Below are positions 45,142-53,695 of a stretch of 64,000 bases of DNA, piece after piece. The DNA is taken from assembly GCA_963975425.1 (NCBI GenBank), contig CAXBGS010000001.1, positions 1,178,001 to 1,242,000 of the forward strand, read 5' to 3'. Made by a program: the position numbers and the translations under genes. Origin of the DNA: CAXBGS01 sp963975425. GTDB taxonomy: Bacteria; Planctomycetota; Planctomycetia; Pirellulales; Pirellulaceae. Each line of letters starts with the position of its first letter. The stretch's first letter is position 1. The notes beneath the pieces are model-generated. The model was not told where the DNA came from and made no database searches. It saw only the letters and a list, made by a program, of their open reading frames with translations.

Positions 45142-45726
45142 TTATCCCCGCCCTCGTTCCAGCAAAACCAGCATCAGCAACGACATCAAAGACCGCAGCT
45201 CGTCGTCCTCGGGCATCTCATTGAGTTTCTGTAGCTCGAACTTGCCCTCTAGAAAAGCCGGTCGTTTGATCAATCGCAGCAGCGGTGTTCCATCGGGCCG
45301 ACGCACGATGTAGCTGGGGTTCAGCAAGTAGATGGCGATCAGCCCGACGATCGGAATCTCTCCCAGCAGTCCCTCGAGGATCTTCTTCATCGGGCTTTCC
45401 TCTTCGATCGTCATGTCGATTTGCCCATCTTGGATGACGTCGTAATGGGCCGACCACAATGATTTCATGCCCTTGCGACGAACGGCGCCCCAGTCATTGC
45501 CCTCCGCATCGGTAAAGTGATAGTTCGCCGACCAATCGATCATCCGATCCGCTTCGATACGGAACATCAAATTCGATTGACTCTCGTCGCCATAGATCTC
45601 CACTTTCTCCTTCAGCTTGAACATCTTTTGCTTGATGAACATCAGCATGTTGCCCGACGCATCGGTCACGGTGATTCGCTGGCCAAAGGTGAGCAGCTTG
45701 AATCGAAGCTCGAGTGGGTATTGCAT
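45142..45726 (-). CDS. LURP-one-related (scramblase-fold) protein
   Basis: From ATG at 45726 the protein has 194 residues. The sequence MQYPLELRFKLLTFGQRITVTDASGNMLMF, with later VEIYGDESQSNLMFRIEADR, fits the LURP-one/DUF567 beta-barrel family related to phospholipid scramblases. The C-terminus ends in a helical stretch MSLLMLVLLERGRG. Its start lies after the terminator of the DUF3467 gene, so it has its own promoter or reads from upstream. It lies 144 bases upstream of the graspetide precursor on the same strand, and co-regulation is possible but unproven. Confidence 0.78.
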   Translation of the reverse strand: MQYPLELRFKLLTFGQRITVTDASGNMLMFIKQKMFKLKEKVEIYGDESQSNLMFRIEADRMIDWSANYHFTDAEGNDWGAVRRKGMKSLWSAHYDVIQDGQIDMTIEEESPMKKILEGLLGEIPIVGLIAIYLLNPSYIVRRPDGTPLLRLIKRPAFLEGKFELQKLNEMPEDDELRSLMSLLMLVLLERGRG

Positions 45727-45758
45727 GTTGAGTACCTGAATCGCCGGCGCAAGAAAAA

Positions 45759-45784
45759 ACCGCGACATGCTTTCATGTCGCGGT
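45759..45784 (-). terminator. Rho-independent terminator, minus strand
   Basis: An 11-base perfect stem (ACCGCGACATG with loop CTTT) is followed on the minus strand by six T residues. It ends transcription of the DUF3467 gene upstream, before the LURP-one-like gene. Confidence 0.9.
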
Positions 45785-45814
45785 CTGTGAATGTATCGCA
45801 TCGATCGTTAATCA

Positions 45815-45865
45815 GTGGCCCAGTGTGACGTGGCCCAGTGTGACGTGACCCAGTGTGACGTGGCC
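45815..45865. repeat. Tandem 15-bp repeats
   Basis: Three adjacent copies of GTGGCCCAGTGTGAC (third copy GTGACCCAGTGTGAC) and a fourth partial copy lie just past the DUF3467 stop. No function is evident. Confidence 0.88.
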
Positions 45866-45913
45866 TGAACTGTTAACACTCGACACAAGATCGAAAGCTG
45901 GGGTTTCCCAACG

Positions 45914-46324
45914 CTAGCTCTTTTTTGCAGGTGCAGCGGCTGGTGCCGGTGCGGGTGCAGGAGCGGCTTGCGTTTGCTGAGTCAAACCGGGACGCACTCG
46001 TTTGTTGATGTCTGTTTCCAAGACACCGAAGACCGATTCGTGACGAGCCACTGACATTTGCAGTGCAGCCAGCAATCGTTTCGCGGTGAAGAAGTTGACG
46101 ATGATGCGCTGTTTGACCTGAATCGGATCCTTCGGCACACCGACAGGCTGTGGGTTCAGGCCGAAATCGATGATCAATTCTTCGGGCGATCCGGTCACGC
46201 GACAGAAGTTTGCGTAGGTTGCCAATGCGCCTTGGTCTTCGACCTGTACTTGAACAGGTTGTTGAGCCTGAGTTTGCGCTTCAGCTGCTGCGGGCTTGTT
46301 CTCGTCTTTTTTGGCGTCTGCCAT
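45914..46324 (-). CDS. DUF3467 protein
   Basis: The 136-residue protein has a Lys/Gln/Ala-rich N-terminus (~1-28), then the compact DUF3467 domain with ATYANFCRVTGSPEELIIDFGLNPQ and KQRIIVNFFTAKRLLAALQM. Its C-terminus is Ala/Pro-rich (APAPAPAPAA). The family is small and uncharacterised and is frequent in planctomycetes. The protein is probably cytoplasmic. Followed by its own terminator. Confidence 0.85.
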   Translation of the reverse strand: MADAKKDENKPAAAEAQTQAQQPVQVQVEDQGALATYANFCRVTGSPEELIIDFGLNPQPVGVPKDPIQVKQRIIVNFFTAKRLLAALQMSVARHESVFGVLETDINKRVRPGLTQQTQAAPAPAPAPAAAPAKKS

Positions 46325-46536
46325 CGGTGTCGATCTCCAGGATTAAGTGGTAATGGATTGGGCGATGTAAAATCGTCTCGGCAGCGCTGCCCGATTCGCA
46401 AGCGTTTCACACCGATCTGCCCGTATCCTAGCGGACCGGACATGCCGTGCAACGTGAGACGACGATGTTCCAATGGATTTGATTGGCTTGAGTTGGTGGA
46501 TAAAACGGTTGTGCTGGTTTGCGCAGTGTGCGCATT

Positions 46537-48774
46537 TTAAAGTTCAAAGTTGAATGTCTTCGCGATCACTCGCCATAGGCGCTCACCCAGCGACATGGGA
46601 TCGACGTGAATTTTGGCCGAGCCCCGGTATCCGGGTCGCAGCGGCAAGTCGGCCGGTTCCAGCGGCACACGTGCTTGATAGGAAACGCTCCGCGGCTTGA
46701 TCATGCCTGTTGTTGGGTCGATCTCGGTCTGCAAGTCACCGCCGGTCTGGCTGGACAGAGCTGTCGATGCGCGGTCAAGCTCCTTGTTCGATTTTTCGGC
46801 GATGATCCCGCTAAACGTATCGATGCGTCGCGAATCAAGTTTCATATCGACCGCTTGGCCTTCTCGCACCAGTTGTACATCGCCTTGATCGATTACCAGT
46901 ACGGCTTCACATGCTTCGGGCGATCCGATGTCGCATAGATGGTCGTCGGCAGTCAGCATCGCGCCGCGGTTCTTTTCATCCAGCGGGGATCCCGTCCATC
47001 CGGGCAATCGTCCATCACCGGTATCACGTGGCGCACGCAGCGGCGGCGGCAGAACGTATCCGTCACGTTTGGCGCGAACGGTCAGTCGATCGAGTTCTTC
47101 TTGTGTTTTCGCTCGTAACGACTGGATCGATTGAATCAGTTCGGCCTGTGTTTCGATCTGTGCTTTCACGACCGGGTCGTAACCGCTGCGCAGCTTAAGG
47201 TTACGAAGTTGAAGCGAGGCGATTTTCTCTTCGCCGTCCAAGTCGGCCAAGCGAATTTCTAAGTCGGGATTCTTAAGCTTGGCGATTGGGTCGCCTTCAT
47301 GAACAAGCGTTCCGGGTTTGACCGTTTCAACAATCTGGCCCGGTGTTCCCGCGTAGACGGCGCCGGCCTCGCTGGGTTGAATTTCAAATGCACAATCAAT
47401 GTGGTGCGGCAGCGGGATGTAACAAACCGCCGCGATGATCGCACCCACGACAACCAGGGTGATCAACAGAGGCGTACGTTTCACTTTCGAGAGTCTCCCA
47501 GGAGTCCGGACGAATTTCCAAGTTTGGATGAACGGTTGCGCGACGAGTCCAAAGAATCCGATGACCGCGACCATTCGGCCAATCGATTGCAACCCGTAAG
47601 GTTCCAGCACCTTGATCACAAACCAACAAATCGAGAACACCACGACCCAGCGATAGATCACACTGGCGATCGTGAACAAGCCGAACATGAACTTGCCACG
47701 CTGTGGCAAGAACGGGTCGTCTTGCAATTCCAGCCCCAAGCAAGTTTCTTGAAACCACCGCTTGAGGACTTCGGTACTCTTTTGCCGCAGATTCGGGATC
47801 TCAAGTGTGTCCATCAGAATGTAGTAACCGTCAAACCGCAGCAGCGGATTTCCATTGACGAGCACGGTGCTAACCACATTCAAGAACATCATGTTCAGAC
47901 ACAAGTCATTGATCGTTGTGCCTTGTTCACTGAACCACCACACATAGGCGGCAATCGAAGCGAGGATCATTTCGACATAGATGCCGGCAGCGCCGATCCA
48001 AACTCTTTTCCATTTGTTCGGCAGCATCCACGAGTCGGACACGTTGCAGTACAGACACGGCGTGAAGACCAGCAGCATGAATCCGATTTCATGACACTCG
48101 CCCCCGAACTTTTTGCAGCTCAAACCGTGTCCAAATTCGTGCAGCACTTTCACGATCGCCATCGTCAGCGCCAGGATCAGCCATCGATCGGCCGCAAAGA
48201 ATTGTTGAAACGTCGGCAGTTTGGCATAAACCGTTTCGTATTGGCTGGCCAGCAACAGAGACGACGAAATCAGCAGTCCGACGAAGAACAACAAGGCAGG
48301 AACGGTGAAAATCCAGCCAAACCAAGGCAGGATCGCGTTCAAAATGCGTTCGGGGTCAAAGCCTCGGAATCGCAATGCGAACACGTTGGCCATCTTGCCA
48401 AGGTTTTCTTTGTTCTTTTTGGTGCGTCCCCGCTCGCGCAGCGCCTTGCCTTGTCCCGGCGAATTGCTGATCACCAAGCCGCTCCGGTGCAGCATGCCGA
48501 TGAACTGTTGCAAGTCACCAAACGTGATTTTTTGTGGCGCGAAACGCTGTTCGAACCCGTCCTTGATTTGCTGCAGGCTGACGTGCCCGTCCAGCATGTT
48601 CAGGATGTAGAACTCTTCGTCATGAAAGCGAAAGTACTGAAGTCCGACCGGTTCTTTGACCACCCAGTATCCGGTGCCCTGATACATGTGCCGGCTGTGC
48701 GACAGGTCGGGGCGCTTGCGCACCGTCAGCGGCCTGGATGAGCTGCTAACGAGGGATTCGGCAAGCGTGGTCAT
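46537..48774 (-). CDS. PqqD-like domain, M50 metalloprotease and HlyD adaptor fusion
   Basis: The 745-residue protein starts with a winged-helix, PqqD-like region (~30-110, YWVVKEPVGLQYFRFHDEEFYILNMLDG). A multi-pass membrane part follows with the M50 (site-2-protease-like) motif HEFGH at ~213 and the second-site GNPLLRFDGYY near 313. The last ~290 residues are a HlyD/biotin-lipoyl-type adaptor (IDCAFEIQPSEAGAVYAGTPGQIVE..., then LRPGYRGSAKI). PqqD-like domains often bind RiPP leader peptides (RRE). Proteins of this layout occur in planctomycetes with other HlyD proteins; a role in export or processing is inferred. ATP-driven pump genes are missing here. Confidence 0.82.
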   Translation of the reverse strand: MTTLAESLVSSSSRPLTVRKRPDLSHSRHMYQGTGYWVVKEPVGLQYFRFHDEEFYILNMLDGHVSLQQIKDGFEQRFAPQKITFGDLQQFIGMLHRSGLVISNSPGQGKALRERGRTKKNKENLGKMANVFALRFRGFDPERILNAILPWFGWIFTVPALLFFVGLLISSSLLLASQYETVYAKLPTFQQFFAADRWLILALTMAIVKVLHEFGHGLSCKKFGGECHEIGFMLLVFTPCLYCNVSDSWMLPNKWKRVWIGAAGIYVEMILASIAAYVWWFSEQGTTINDLCLNMMFLNVVSTVLVNGNPLLRFDGYYILMDTLEIPNLRQKSTEVLKRWFQETCLGLELQDDPFLPQRGKFMFGLFTIASVIYRWVVVFSICWFVIKVLEPYGLQSIGRMVAVIGFFGLVAQPFIQTWKFVRTPGRLSKVKRTPLLITLVVVGAIIAAVCYIPLPHHIDCAFEIQPSEAGAVYAGTPGQIVETVKPGTLVHEGDPIAKLKNPDLEIRLADLDGEEKIASLQLRNLKLRSGYDPVVKAQIETQAELIQSIQSLRAKTQEELDRLTVRAKRDGYVLPPPLRAPRDTGDGRLPGWTGSPLDEKNRGAMLTADDHLCDIGSPEACEAVLVIDQGDVQLVREGQAVDMKLDSRRIDTFSGIIAEKSNKELDRASTALSSQTGGDLQTEIDPTTGMIKPRSVSYQARVPLEPADLPLRPGYRGSAKIHVDPMSLGERLWRVIAKTFNFEL

Positions 48775-48800
48775 GAGGAGAGTTGAAAGGTAAAGGGGTT

Positions 48801-48902
48801 GGGAGGTGAGAGGTAGAAGGTTTCAGGTTTCAGGTGACAGGTGACAGGTAGTGGGTGGCAGTACTGATTCCTGTCACCTTTTACCTCCCACCTCTTACCT
48901 CA
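48801..48902. repeat. Imperfect inverted repeat between adaptor genes
   Basis: The + strand reads GGGAGGTGAGAGGTAGAAGG on the left and the partly complementary CCTTTTACCTCCCACCTC on the right, with the inner match GGTGACAGG / CCTGTCACC. Short direct repeats of CAGGTTT and CAGGTGA lie inside. The 120-base gap between the two genes is almost wholly this structure. Confidence 0.7.
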
Positions 48903-49824
48903 CAACAATGTCGGCTTTCATTCCGGGTTTGATCAACCATGTTTCTCCGTCGCGGCGGTTGTCGACGTCGACCCAGATTCGGACACGGTCACGCATGTCG
49001 ATTTCGCTGCTGACGAAGCCAATCTTTCCGCTTAACGAAACCGGTTTTCCGTCCGGCGATCCGTTGTAGACCAGCACATCAACGGGAGCTCCTTTGTAGA
49101 TTCGGTTGCGGTAACGAAGCGCGTCCATGACGCCTTCGACACGCAGACGATCCAGCATCACCATGGTTGCGATGGGGCTGCCCGGTTGGACCCATTCGCC
49201 CAGCTGCGCGTTCCGTGTTTCGATGTACCCGCCGTATTCCGCTTTGATCTGGTGCTTGGAAAGTTGATGCTCGGTCATTTCCCGCTCATTTTCTTTCGCC
49301 TTGTACTGGACCTTGGCGATCTGCATTTGCATTTCGGCAAGTTCGATCCGCAGCGTTGCCCGCACAGCTTCCAGACGCTTTTTCAGGTACTCGTAATAGG
49401 GGATCGCGTTTTGTTGATGCAATTCTTTGAACGATTCGGCTTCTGCTTCCGCAAGCGCCTCGCTGTTGCGCGCGTCTTTCAAGTTCACTTCGTTCGTCGC
49501 GTTCAGCAACGCCTCTTTCTCTTCGGCTTGTTTCAGCTCGAGTGCTAGTTTCGCTTGAGTGTCATCGATGATCGCAATCACCTGGCCGGCTTGAATGTCG
49601 TCGCCTTCTTCGATCAAAAGTTCAGTCAGTTTGCCTTCGACCTCGGCCGGAATACTGGACTGGCGAATGAACTTGACCACGCAGTTTTCGGCGGGGACTT
49701 CGTTGGCCACCGCGGCGCCAACGGGCAAGGGGTTGTTGCCGTCGAAGCCGACTTGCGCATATCCGCACGGTGCGGCGGCGAATCCGCAAACGAGAATCAT
49801 CAGTAGGTTGGTCTTGGGTCGCAT
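48895..49824 (-). CDS. HlyD-type periplasmic adaptor protein
   Basis: The 309-residue protein has a signal peptide (MRPKTNLLMILVCGFAAAPCGYAQ) and a membrane-fusion-protein layout: lipoyl-like half (KLTELLIEEGDDIQAGQVIAIID), a long alpha-hairpin (~85-170) rich in Glu and Ala, and the second half GGYIETRNAQLGEWVQPGSPI. No pump gene is adjacent. It lies between the M50 fusion and the GAF-HlyD gene on the same strand, so the three adaptors look like one unit. Confidence 0.85.
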   Translation of the reverse strand: MRPKTNLLMILVCGFAAAPCGYAQVGFDGNNPLPVGAAVANEVPAENCVVKFIRQSSIPAEVEGKLTELLIEEGDDIQAGQVIAIIDDTQAKLALELKQAEEKEALLNATNEVNLKDARNSEALAEAEAESFKELHQQNAIPYYEYLKKRLEAVRATLRIELAEMQMQIAKVQYKAKENEREMTEHQLSKHQIKAEYGGYIETRNAQLGEWVQPGSPIATMVMLDRLRVEGVMDALRYRNRIYKGAPVDVLVYNGSPDGKPVSLSGKIGFVSSEIDMRDRVRIWVDVDNRRDGETWLIKPGMKADIVVR

Positions 49825-49887
49825 CGGAAGGACTCCGAGAATGGTTCGAGAAAAGAGAGTAGCGACGGTTGGGTTGGTTCGAGTTGG

Positions 49888-51951
49888 CTAGAAGAAGAAC
49901 TTACAACACCATTCGTAGATTTCATGAAAGAAAACGAAACCGCTGGCACGACGTCCGCAGTAAACCTTGCCAATCACTTTGGCACCCGGCAGCGGTTTAA
50001 GTTGACGCAGCGAATCCTGTTCGGGGTCGGCACGCATTTTGATGATCGCACCGTGTTCTTCGTTCGCCTCGGCTCGCAACGAAACGCTGGATAGGTCCAA
50101 TCGCGCGTTTAGCTTTTCATCAGGGTTGGTTGCCAGAATGTAGGTCACATCTAGCGAATCGGTCTCGGGACTCAAGCCTTGCTTGAACACATAGTCGTCC
50201 AAGTGGCCTTCGCGTTTCTCGGGCAGGTCAAGTTCCAGGTACATCGGTTGGGTCAGGTCGGCGACTTCTAGCAAGACCTGGCCGGTCGAGATGGGCCGGC
50301 TGCGAAGCATTTTTTCGACGTCCCAAGAGATGACGATGCCGTCGATGGGCGAGCGGACGATCAATTGATCGGCACGCGCCGTTTGCATGCGAATCTTCTC
50401 TTCGATGATTTGCTTTTTCGTTGCAAGCTCAAGCTCTTCCGTTTCCAAAGCCCGCTTTTCGGCGGGTTCCAGATCGCGGTACTGGCTCAGGCGACCTAGC
50501 ACGCTGGCGCGTTCCTTGAGCGTCGTTTGCAGTTGGCCTTCCAGATCGGTGATCTGGATCTCGATATCGCGGTTTCGTAGCCGTACCAATTCTTGGCCGG
50601 CTTTGACCTGGTCACGGTGATCGACCAAAACGTCCACGACTTCGCCATCGATTGCGGCAAAAATCTGTCGCCGTTCTTCGGGAATCAACGTCCCTTCGGC
50701 TTCCAGGTTGAAATCCTTGGGAATGAAAATCAGCCCCAGTATGACACCGATGATGAGCGCCATGATGCCCAGCGTCTTTGGCAATGTTCGTGCTCGCAGC
50801 ACCCAACTGGCACGACCAAGTGTTCGCCACAGCGGCATCAGGAATAGATTGGTATGGGCCCGCGAGTTGGCGATGGCGCGTGTGCCGTGTTCGTAGACCA
50901 AGTCGACGCGAGAGTGGAAAATTTCAGGCGGCAAATCGCTCTCGATCTGTTCGACGATTAACGCGCCGATGACTTCACCTCGGTGAGCATTGTCGCGATC
51001 GATCTCGCCGGCAGCGCCACCCTCGGTATCTTTTCCGAGTGTTCGTTCCGGTTCGCGCAGTGGCAGAACCGCGATGTTGCGGCCGTACGACTGGTCGACG
51101 TAATCTTCCAGGGCTTCTTCGATTTGCGGCGGTAAGTCTTCGGTCGATCCGTCATGCCACAGCGGTTCACCGGCGGCGACCACACGTGTTGCCAGGTTGT
51201 TCAGTGCCGCGACGATGTTGGATCGGTTTTCGATTGTGTCTTGGCCGCTGATCGCTTGGACTTTGCACTTGCGGCCTTTCTTAATCGCAACGCTGACGCG
51301 GTCACATCCGATCAACCGGCGGCCTTCATTGGCGACGATATAGGCGGTTTCCTTCAGGTCCAGCGATTCGTGCGAGGCACGCGCGAATGAGTCGGCTTGT
51401 TGCCACAGCGTTTGCCGGTCCCCGAGCTTTTGCAGTTTTTGGCTTCGCAGCCAATCGGTCGCCAGTTCGCACATCTGCTGCAAGAAACGCAGATAGCCTC
51501 GTTGAGTGTCTGGGGCGGTATCGGGGCGCTGAAAGATTTCGATCAGTCCGTCGTTCTGACCTTCGTGCTTGAGCGCACCGAGCACCAACAGGTATCGCGT
51601 CGGGTTGCCTTCGGCGTCTCCGTCAGTTGTGCCACTGTAGGGCGGAACGAGCAACGACTGGCCGGCGTTGGCCGCACGGCTGATCAAGCGACGGTGTCGT
51701 ACCGCGTCATCGGTGTCGTCGGCCAAGATCGATGGCTCGGCGTTGATTTGGTACTGCAGCTTGAGCTGGCGGTCCTCGTCCAGTAACCAAACCGCACCGC
51801 CGGCCGCGGCCAGTGCCGTGATGATTCGGCCCAGCAGTTCAGGATAGAACTCTTCGGCCGGGGATCCGCTCTTGGCCAACGAAGCGATCTCGTTGACCAG
51901 CCCGCGGATCTGAGCTTTCGTTTCTTCAACGGTTTGTTGATTGACCGACAT
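49888..51951 (-). CDS. GAF-domain plus HlyD adaptor membrane protein
   Basis: The 687-residue protein has a cytoplasmic N-terminal part with GAF-like sequence (~25-330, with ELLGRIITALAAAGGAVWLLDED and a second GAF-like stretch around RRLIGCDRVSVAIKKG). A single membrane segment is at ~395-415 (LGIMALIIGVILGLIFIP), then a HlyD-type domain (ERRQIFAAIDGEVVDVLVDHRDQV, ~430) with a hairpin and the second lipoyl half. This places a sensor-like domain inside and an adaptor outside. First gene of the minus-strand block, so the promoter is expected between 51952 and 52311. Confidence 0.83.
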   Translation of the reverse strand: MSVNQQTVEETKAQIRGLVNEIASLAKSGSPAEEFYPELLGRIITALAAAGGAVWLLDEDRQLKLQYQINAEPSILADDTDDAVRHRRLISRAANAGQSLLVPPYSGTTDGDAEGNPTRYLLVLGALKHEGQNDGLIEIFQRPDTAPDTQRGYLRFLQQMCELATDWLRSQKLQKLGDRQTLWQQADSFARASHESLDLKETAYIVANEGRRLIGCDRVSVAIKKGRKCKVQAISGQDTIENRSNIVAALNNLATRVVAAGEPLWHDGSTEDLPPQIEEALEDYVDQSYGRNIAVLPLREPERTLGKDTEGGAAGEIDRDNAHRGEVIGALIVEQIESDLPPEIFHSRVDLVYEHGTRAIANSRAHTNLFLMPLWRTLGRASWVLRARTLPKTLGIMALIIGVILGLIFIPKDFNLEAEGTLIPEERRQIFAAIDGEVVDVLVDHRDQVKAGQELVRLRNRDIEIQITDLEGQLQTTLKERASVLGRLSQYRDLEPAEKRALETEELELATKKQIIEEKIRMQTARADQLIVRSPIDGIVISWDVEKMLRSRPISTGQVLLEVADLTQPMYLELDLPEKREGHLDDYVFKQGLSPETDSLDVTYILATNPDEKLNARLDLSSVSLRAEANEEHGAIIKMRADPEQDSLRQLKPLPGAKVIGKVYCGRRASGFVFFHEIYEWCCKFFF

Positions 51952-52311
51952 GGCTTGCTGCGAGAGTGCGAACGAATGGGTTTACGGAATGGGTATCGAG
52001 CCGAAACTAGTGAAATACCGAGCCTTTCGCCATGTTGACCCGGTCAGGAAAGCGGGATTTTGTTGCTTGATCCGCTGACCGTAGTGGTTCTGGCGGATGG
52101 GGAGTTTTGGGCGATTAACCGAACTGTGTCTTTGGATCACTGGACAACTTATACAATTTGTATAAACTCGTCCAGAGCACCGAGCCGATTTCCTTCATTC
52201 ATTCGCCTCATCCAGCGTCGGGGCTCGCGTCAGGTCCGGCCGATCGACGAGCGTTCGATGAGGTGCTGTTTTGTATCCCCGCCCAATTCTCGGCCTCGCC
52301 CCTGGTTCTGG
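51952..52311. other. Divergent intergenic region with an operator-like dyad
   Basis: 360 bases lie between the leftward GAF-HlyD gene and the rightward hypothetical gene. The main visible feature is the AT-rich dyad described separately at 52141-52174. The rightward reading frame is open from 52060, but I place the gene start at ATG 52312. Promoters for both directions are expected. Confidence 0.55.
52141..52174. promoter_or_regulatory. Operator-like inverted repeat
   Basis: TATACAA and TTGTATA flank a single T at 52150-52164, and the outer bases TGGAC / GTCCA roughly extend the symmetry. The size and AT content fit a repressor operator. It lies about 190 bases before the GAF-HlyD start and 150 before the hypothetical gene. 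Confidence 0.5.
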
Positions 52312-52758
52312 ATGTCTGCTGATTCAACGATCGAGCCTGTCGACGAACCACCGGCAGCGTCACAATCCGGCCAGGATCCGCTGCCCCACGAAGTGGCCGC
52401 CGCGACGCTGGAGCAGTTGCAACAAGAACTCAATCGGCTGCAGCGAACGATTCGTTTGGCAATTCAAGCGAAACTGGCACAGCTGGCCGGGCGATCGATG
52501 GGCAGTCTGCAGCAAAACCGCGAGCTGGCGAAATCGCTCCACGAATTGCTCGACGGACACGGGTTGAGGGTGATGTGCAGCGAGTGTGGCTGCCCGGCAA
52601 TCTTGAGAGTTTCACCGCGCCGGGGTTCGGCCGATGGCGTCTTTGTGTTTGACCACACCATTGATGGCCGTAGAACCTTCCACGGCGGCCGATCGACAAT
52701 GCCGGAACTGCACTTGATCGCCAAGCCGCTACGGCAGACCCGCCGAGCAGCTGGGTAG
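52312..52758 (+). CDS. Hypothetical small protein with coiled coil and CxxC-like motif
   Basis: From ATG 52312 the protein has 148 residues. The N-terminus is acidic (STIEPVDEPP). A helical stretch LEQLQQELNRLQRTIRLAIQAKLAQLAG follows at ~35-60 and then VMCSECGCPAILRVSPRRG, with cysteines that may bind a metal. The C-terminus is basic and runs into tandem repeats. Function unknown. The frame is open from 52060, but upstream codons look non-coding. Confidence 0.65.
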   Translation: MSADSTIEPVDEPPAASQSGQDPLPHEVAAATLEQLQQELNRLQRTIRLAIQAKLAQLAGRSMGSLQQNRELAKSLHELLDGHGLRVMCSECGCPAILRVSPRRGSADGVFVFDHTIDGRRTFHGGRSTMPELHLIAKPLRQTRRAAG

Positions 52759-52855
52759 TCGAGCAGCAGACCCGCCGAGCAGCTGGATAGTCGAGCAGCC
52801 GGGTCGCCGAGCAGTTGGGTCGCCGAGCAGTTGGGTAGTCGAGCAGCCGGATCGG
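52740..52855. repeat. Degenerate tandem repeats
   Basis: Repeats built on variants of GTCGAGCAGCTGGGTA and CGCCGAGCAGTTGGGT recur about six times. They begin in the last codons of the preceding hypothetical gene and end just before the DinB-like gene. No gene reads through them convincingly. Confidence 0.85.
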
Positions 52856-52886
52856 TTGGCGGCCAAAGTTTGTTATCATCCCGGCT

Positions 52887-53450
52887 ATGACAAACGACAC
52901 CCAAACCAATCAAGCTGCCTCCACGGCGTTACCGTCGATCCGTGAAGCCTCGGTCATGATGCGCGGAGCGCTGGGCCAAATTCGATTCGCCCGCGACTAC
53001 ACATTGCAATTGCTTGAGGCGACCCCCAAGGATCGATGGTTTGAAATCCCCGACGGTCACTGCACTCACATCGCTTGGCAAGTCGGTCATCTAACGGTCA
53101 GCCAATATGGACTGTTGATGTTCCGTGTCCGTGGCCGCCAACCCGAGGATCTGCAGCTGATTCCCGGCAAGTTCCGCAAGGCTTACGGACGCCAGTCGTC
53201 GCCGGTTGCCGATGCCGCATGTCAGCCGAGTGCGGACGAGTTGTTGCAGCGGATGACGACCGTTTACGACCGGGCGCTGGGTGAGCTGGAATCGATCGAC
53301 CCAGCGGCACTGAACGACCCAATCGATATGCCGTACGCGGCGTACCCGACGAAGTTAGGAGCAATCCTTTTTTGTCCGATGCACGAGACGATTCATGCAG
53401 GCCAAATCGGGTTGCTTCGCCGCGGTCTGGGACTGGAGCCCGTGCGCTAG
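52887..53450 (+). CDS. DinB-family protein
   Basis: The 187-residue protein has the DinB/YfiT four-helix pattern with metal-binding His in HIAWQVGHLTVSQYG (~50-63) and MHETIHAGQIGLLRRGLG (~166-182). Members are nickel- or zinc-binding and include bacillithiol transferases and damage-inducible proteins. The exact reaction here cannot be told. A TTGTTATCATC stretch at 52871-52880 may be a promoter. Start ATG at 52887. Confidence 0.85.
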   Translation: MTNDTQTNQAASTALPSIREASVMMRGALGQIRFARDYTLQLLEATPKDRWFEIPDGHCTHIAWQVGHLTVSQYGLLMFRVRGRQPEDLQLIPGKFRKAYGRQSSPVADAACQPSADELLQRMTTVYDRALGELESIDPAALNDPIDMPYAAYPTKLGAILFCPMHETIHAGQIGLLRRGLGLEPVR

Positions 53451-53695
53451 TTAGCCCGTGCGATTTTTAGGTGCCCTAATAGACCCTAATAGATTTGTGC
53501 GCCAGTGCAGGCGACCTTCTGTCAAACAACCCGGCATCAAGCGGCGTGGAATGACAAGACTGGTGATGACCGGGCCGCGAATGACAGGCTCGGCATCGAA
53601 CGCTTGTCAGAATCAAGTCCGGCAGCGACCATCGTGCCGGTCGCCCAAGACCAACCGTTGCCGATCACATACCGGAGACTTCTCTCATCGAGACC

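Noticed and set aside
47299..48741. A 480-residue + strand frame.
   Set aside because: Antisense to the M50/HlyD fusion, His/Gln/Arg-rich and without any domain.
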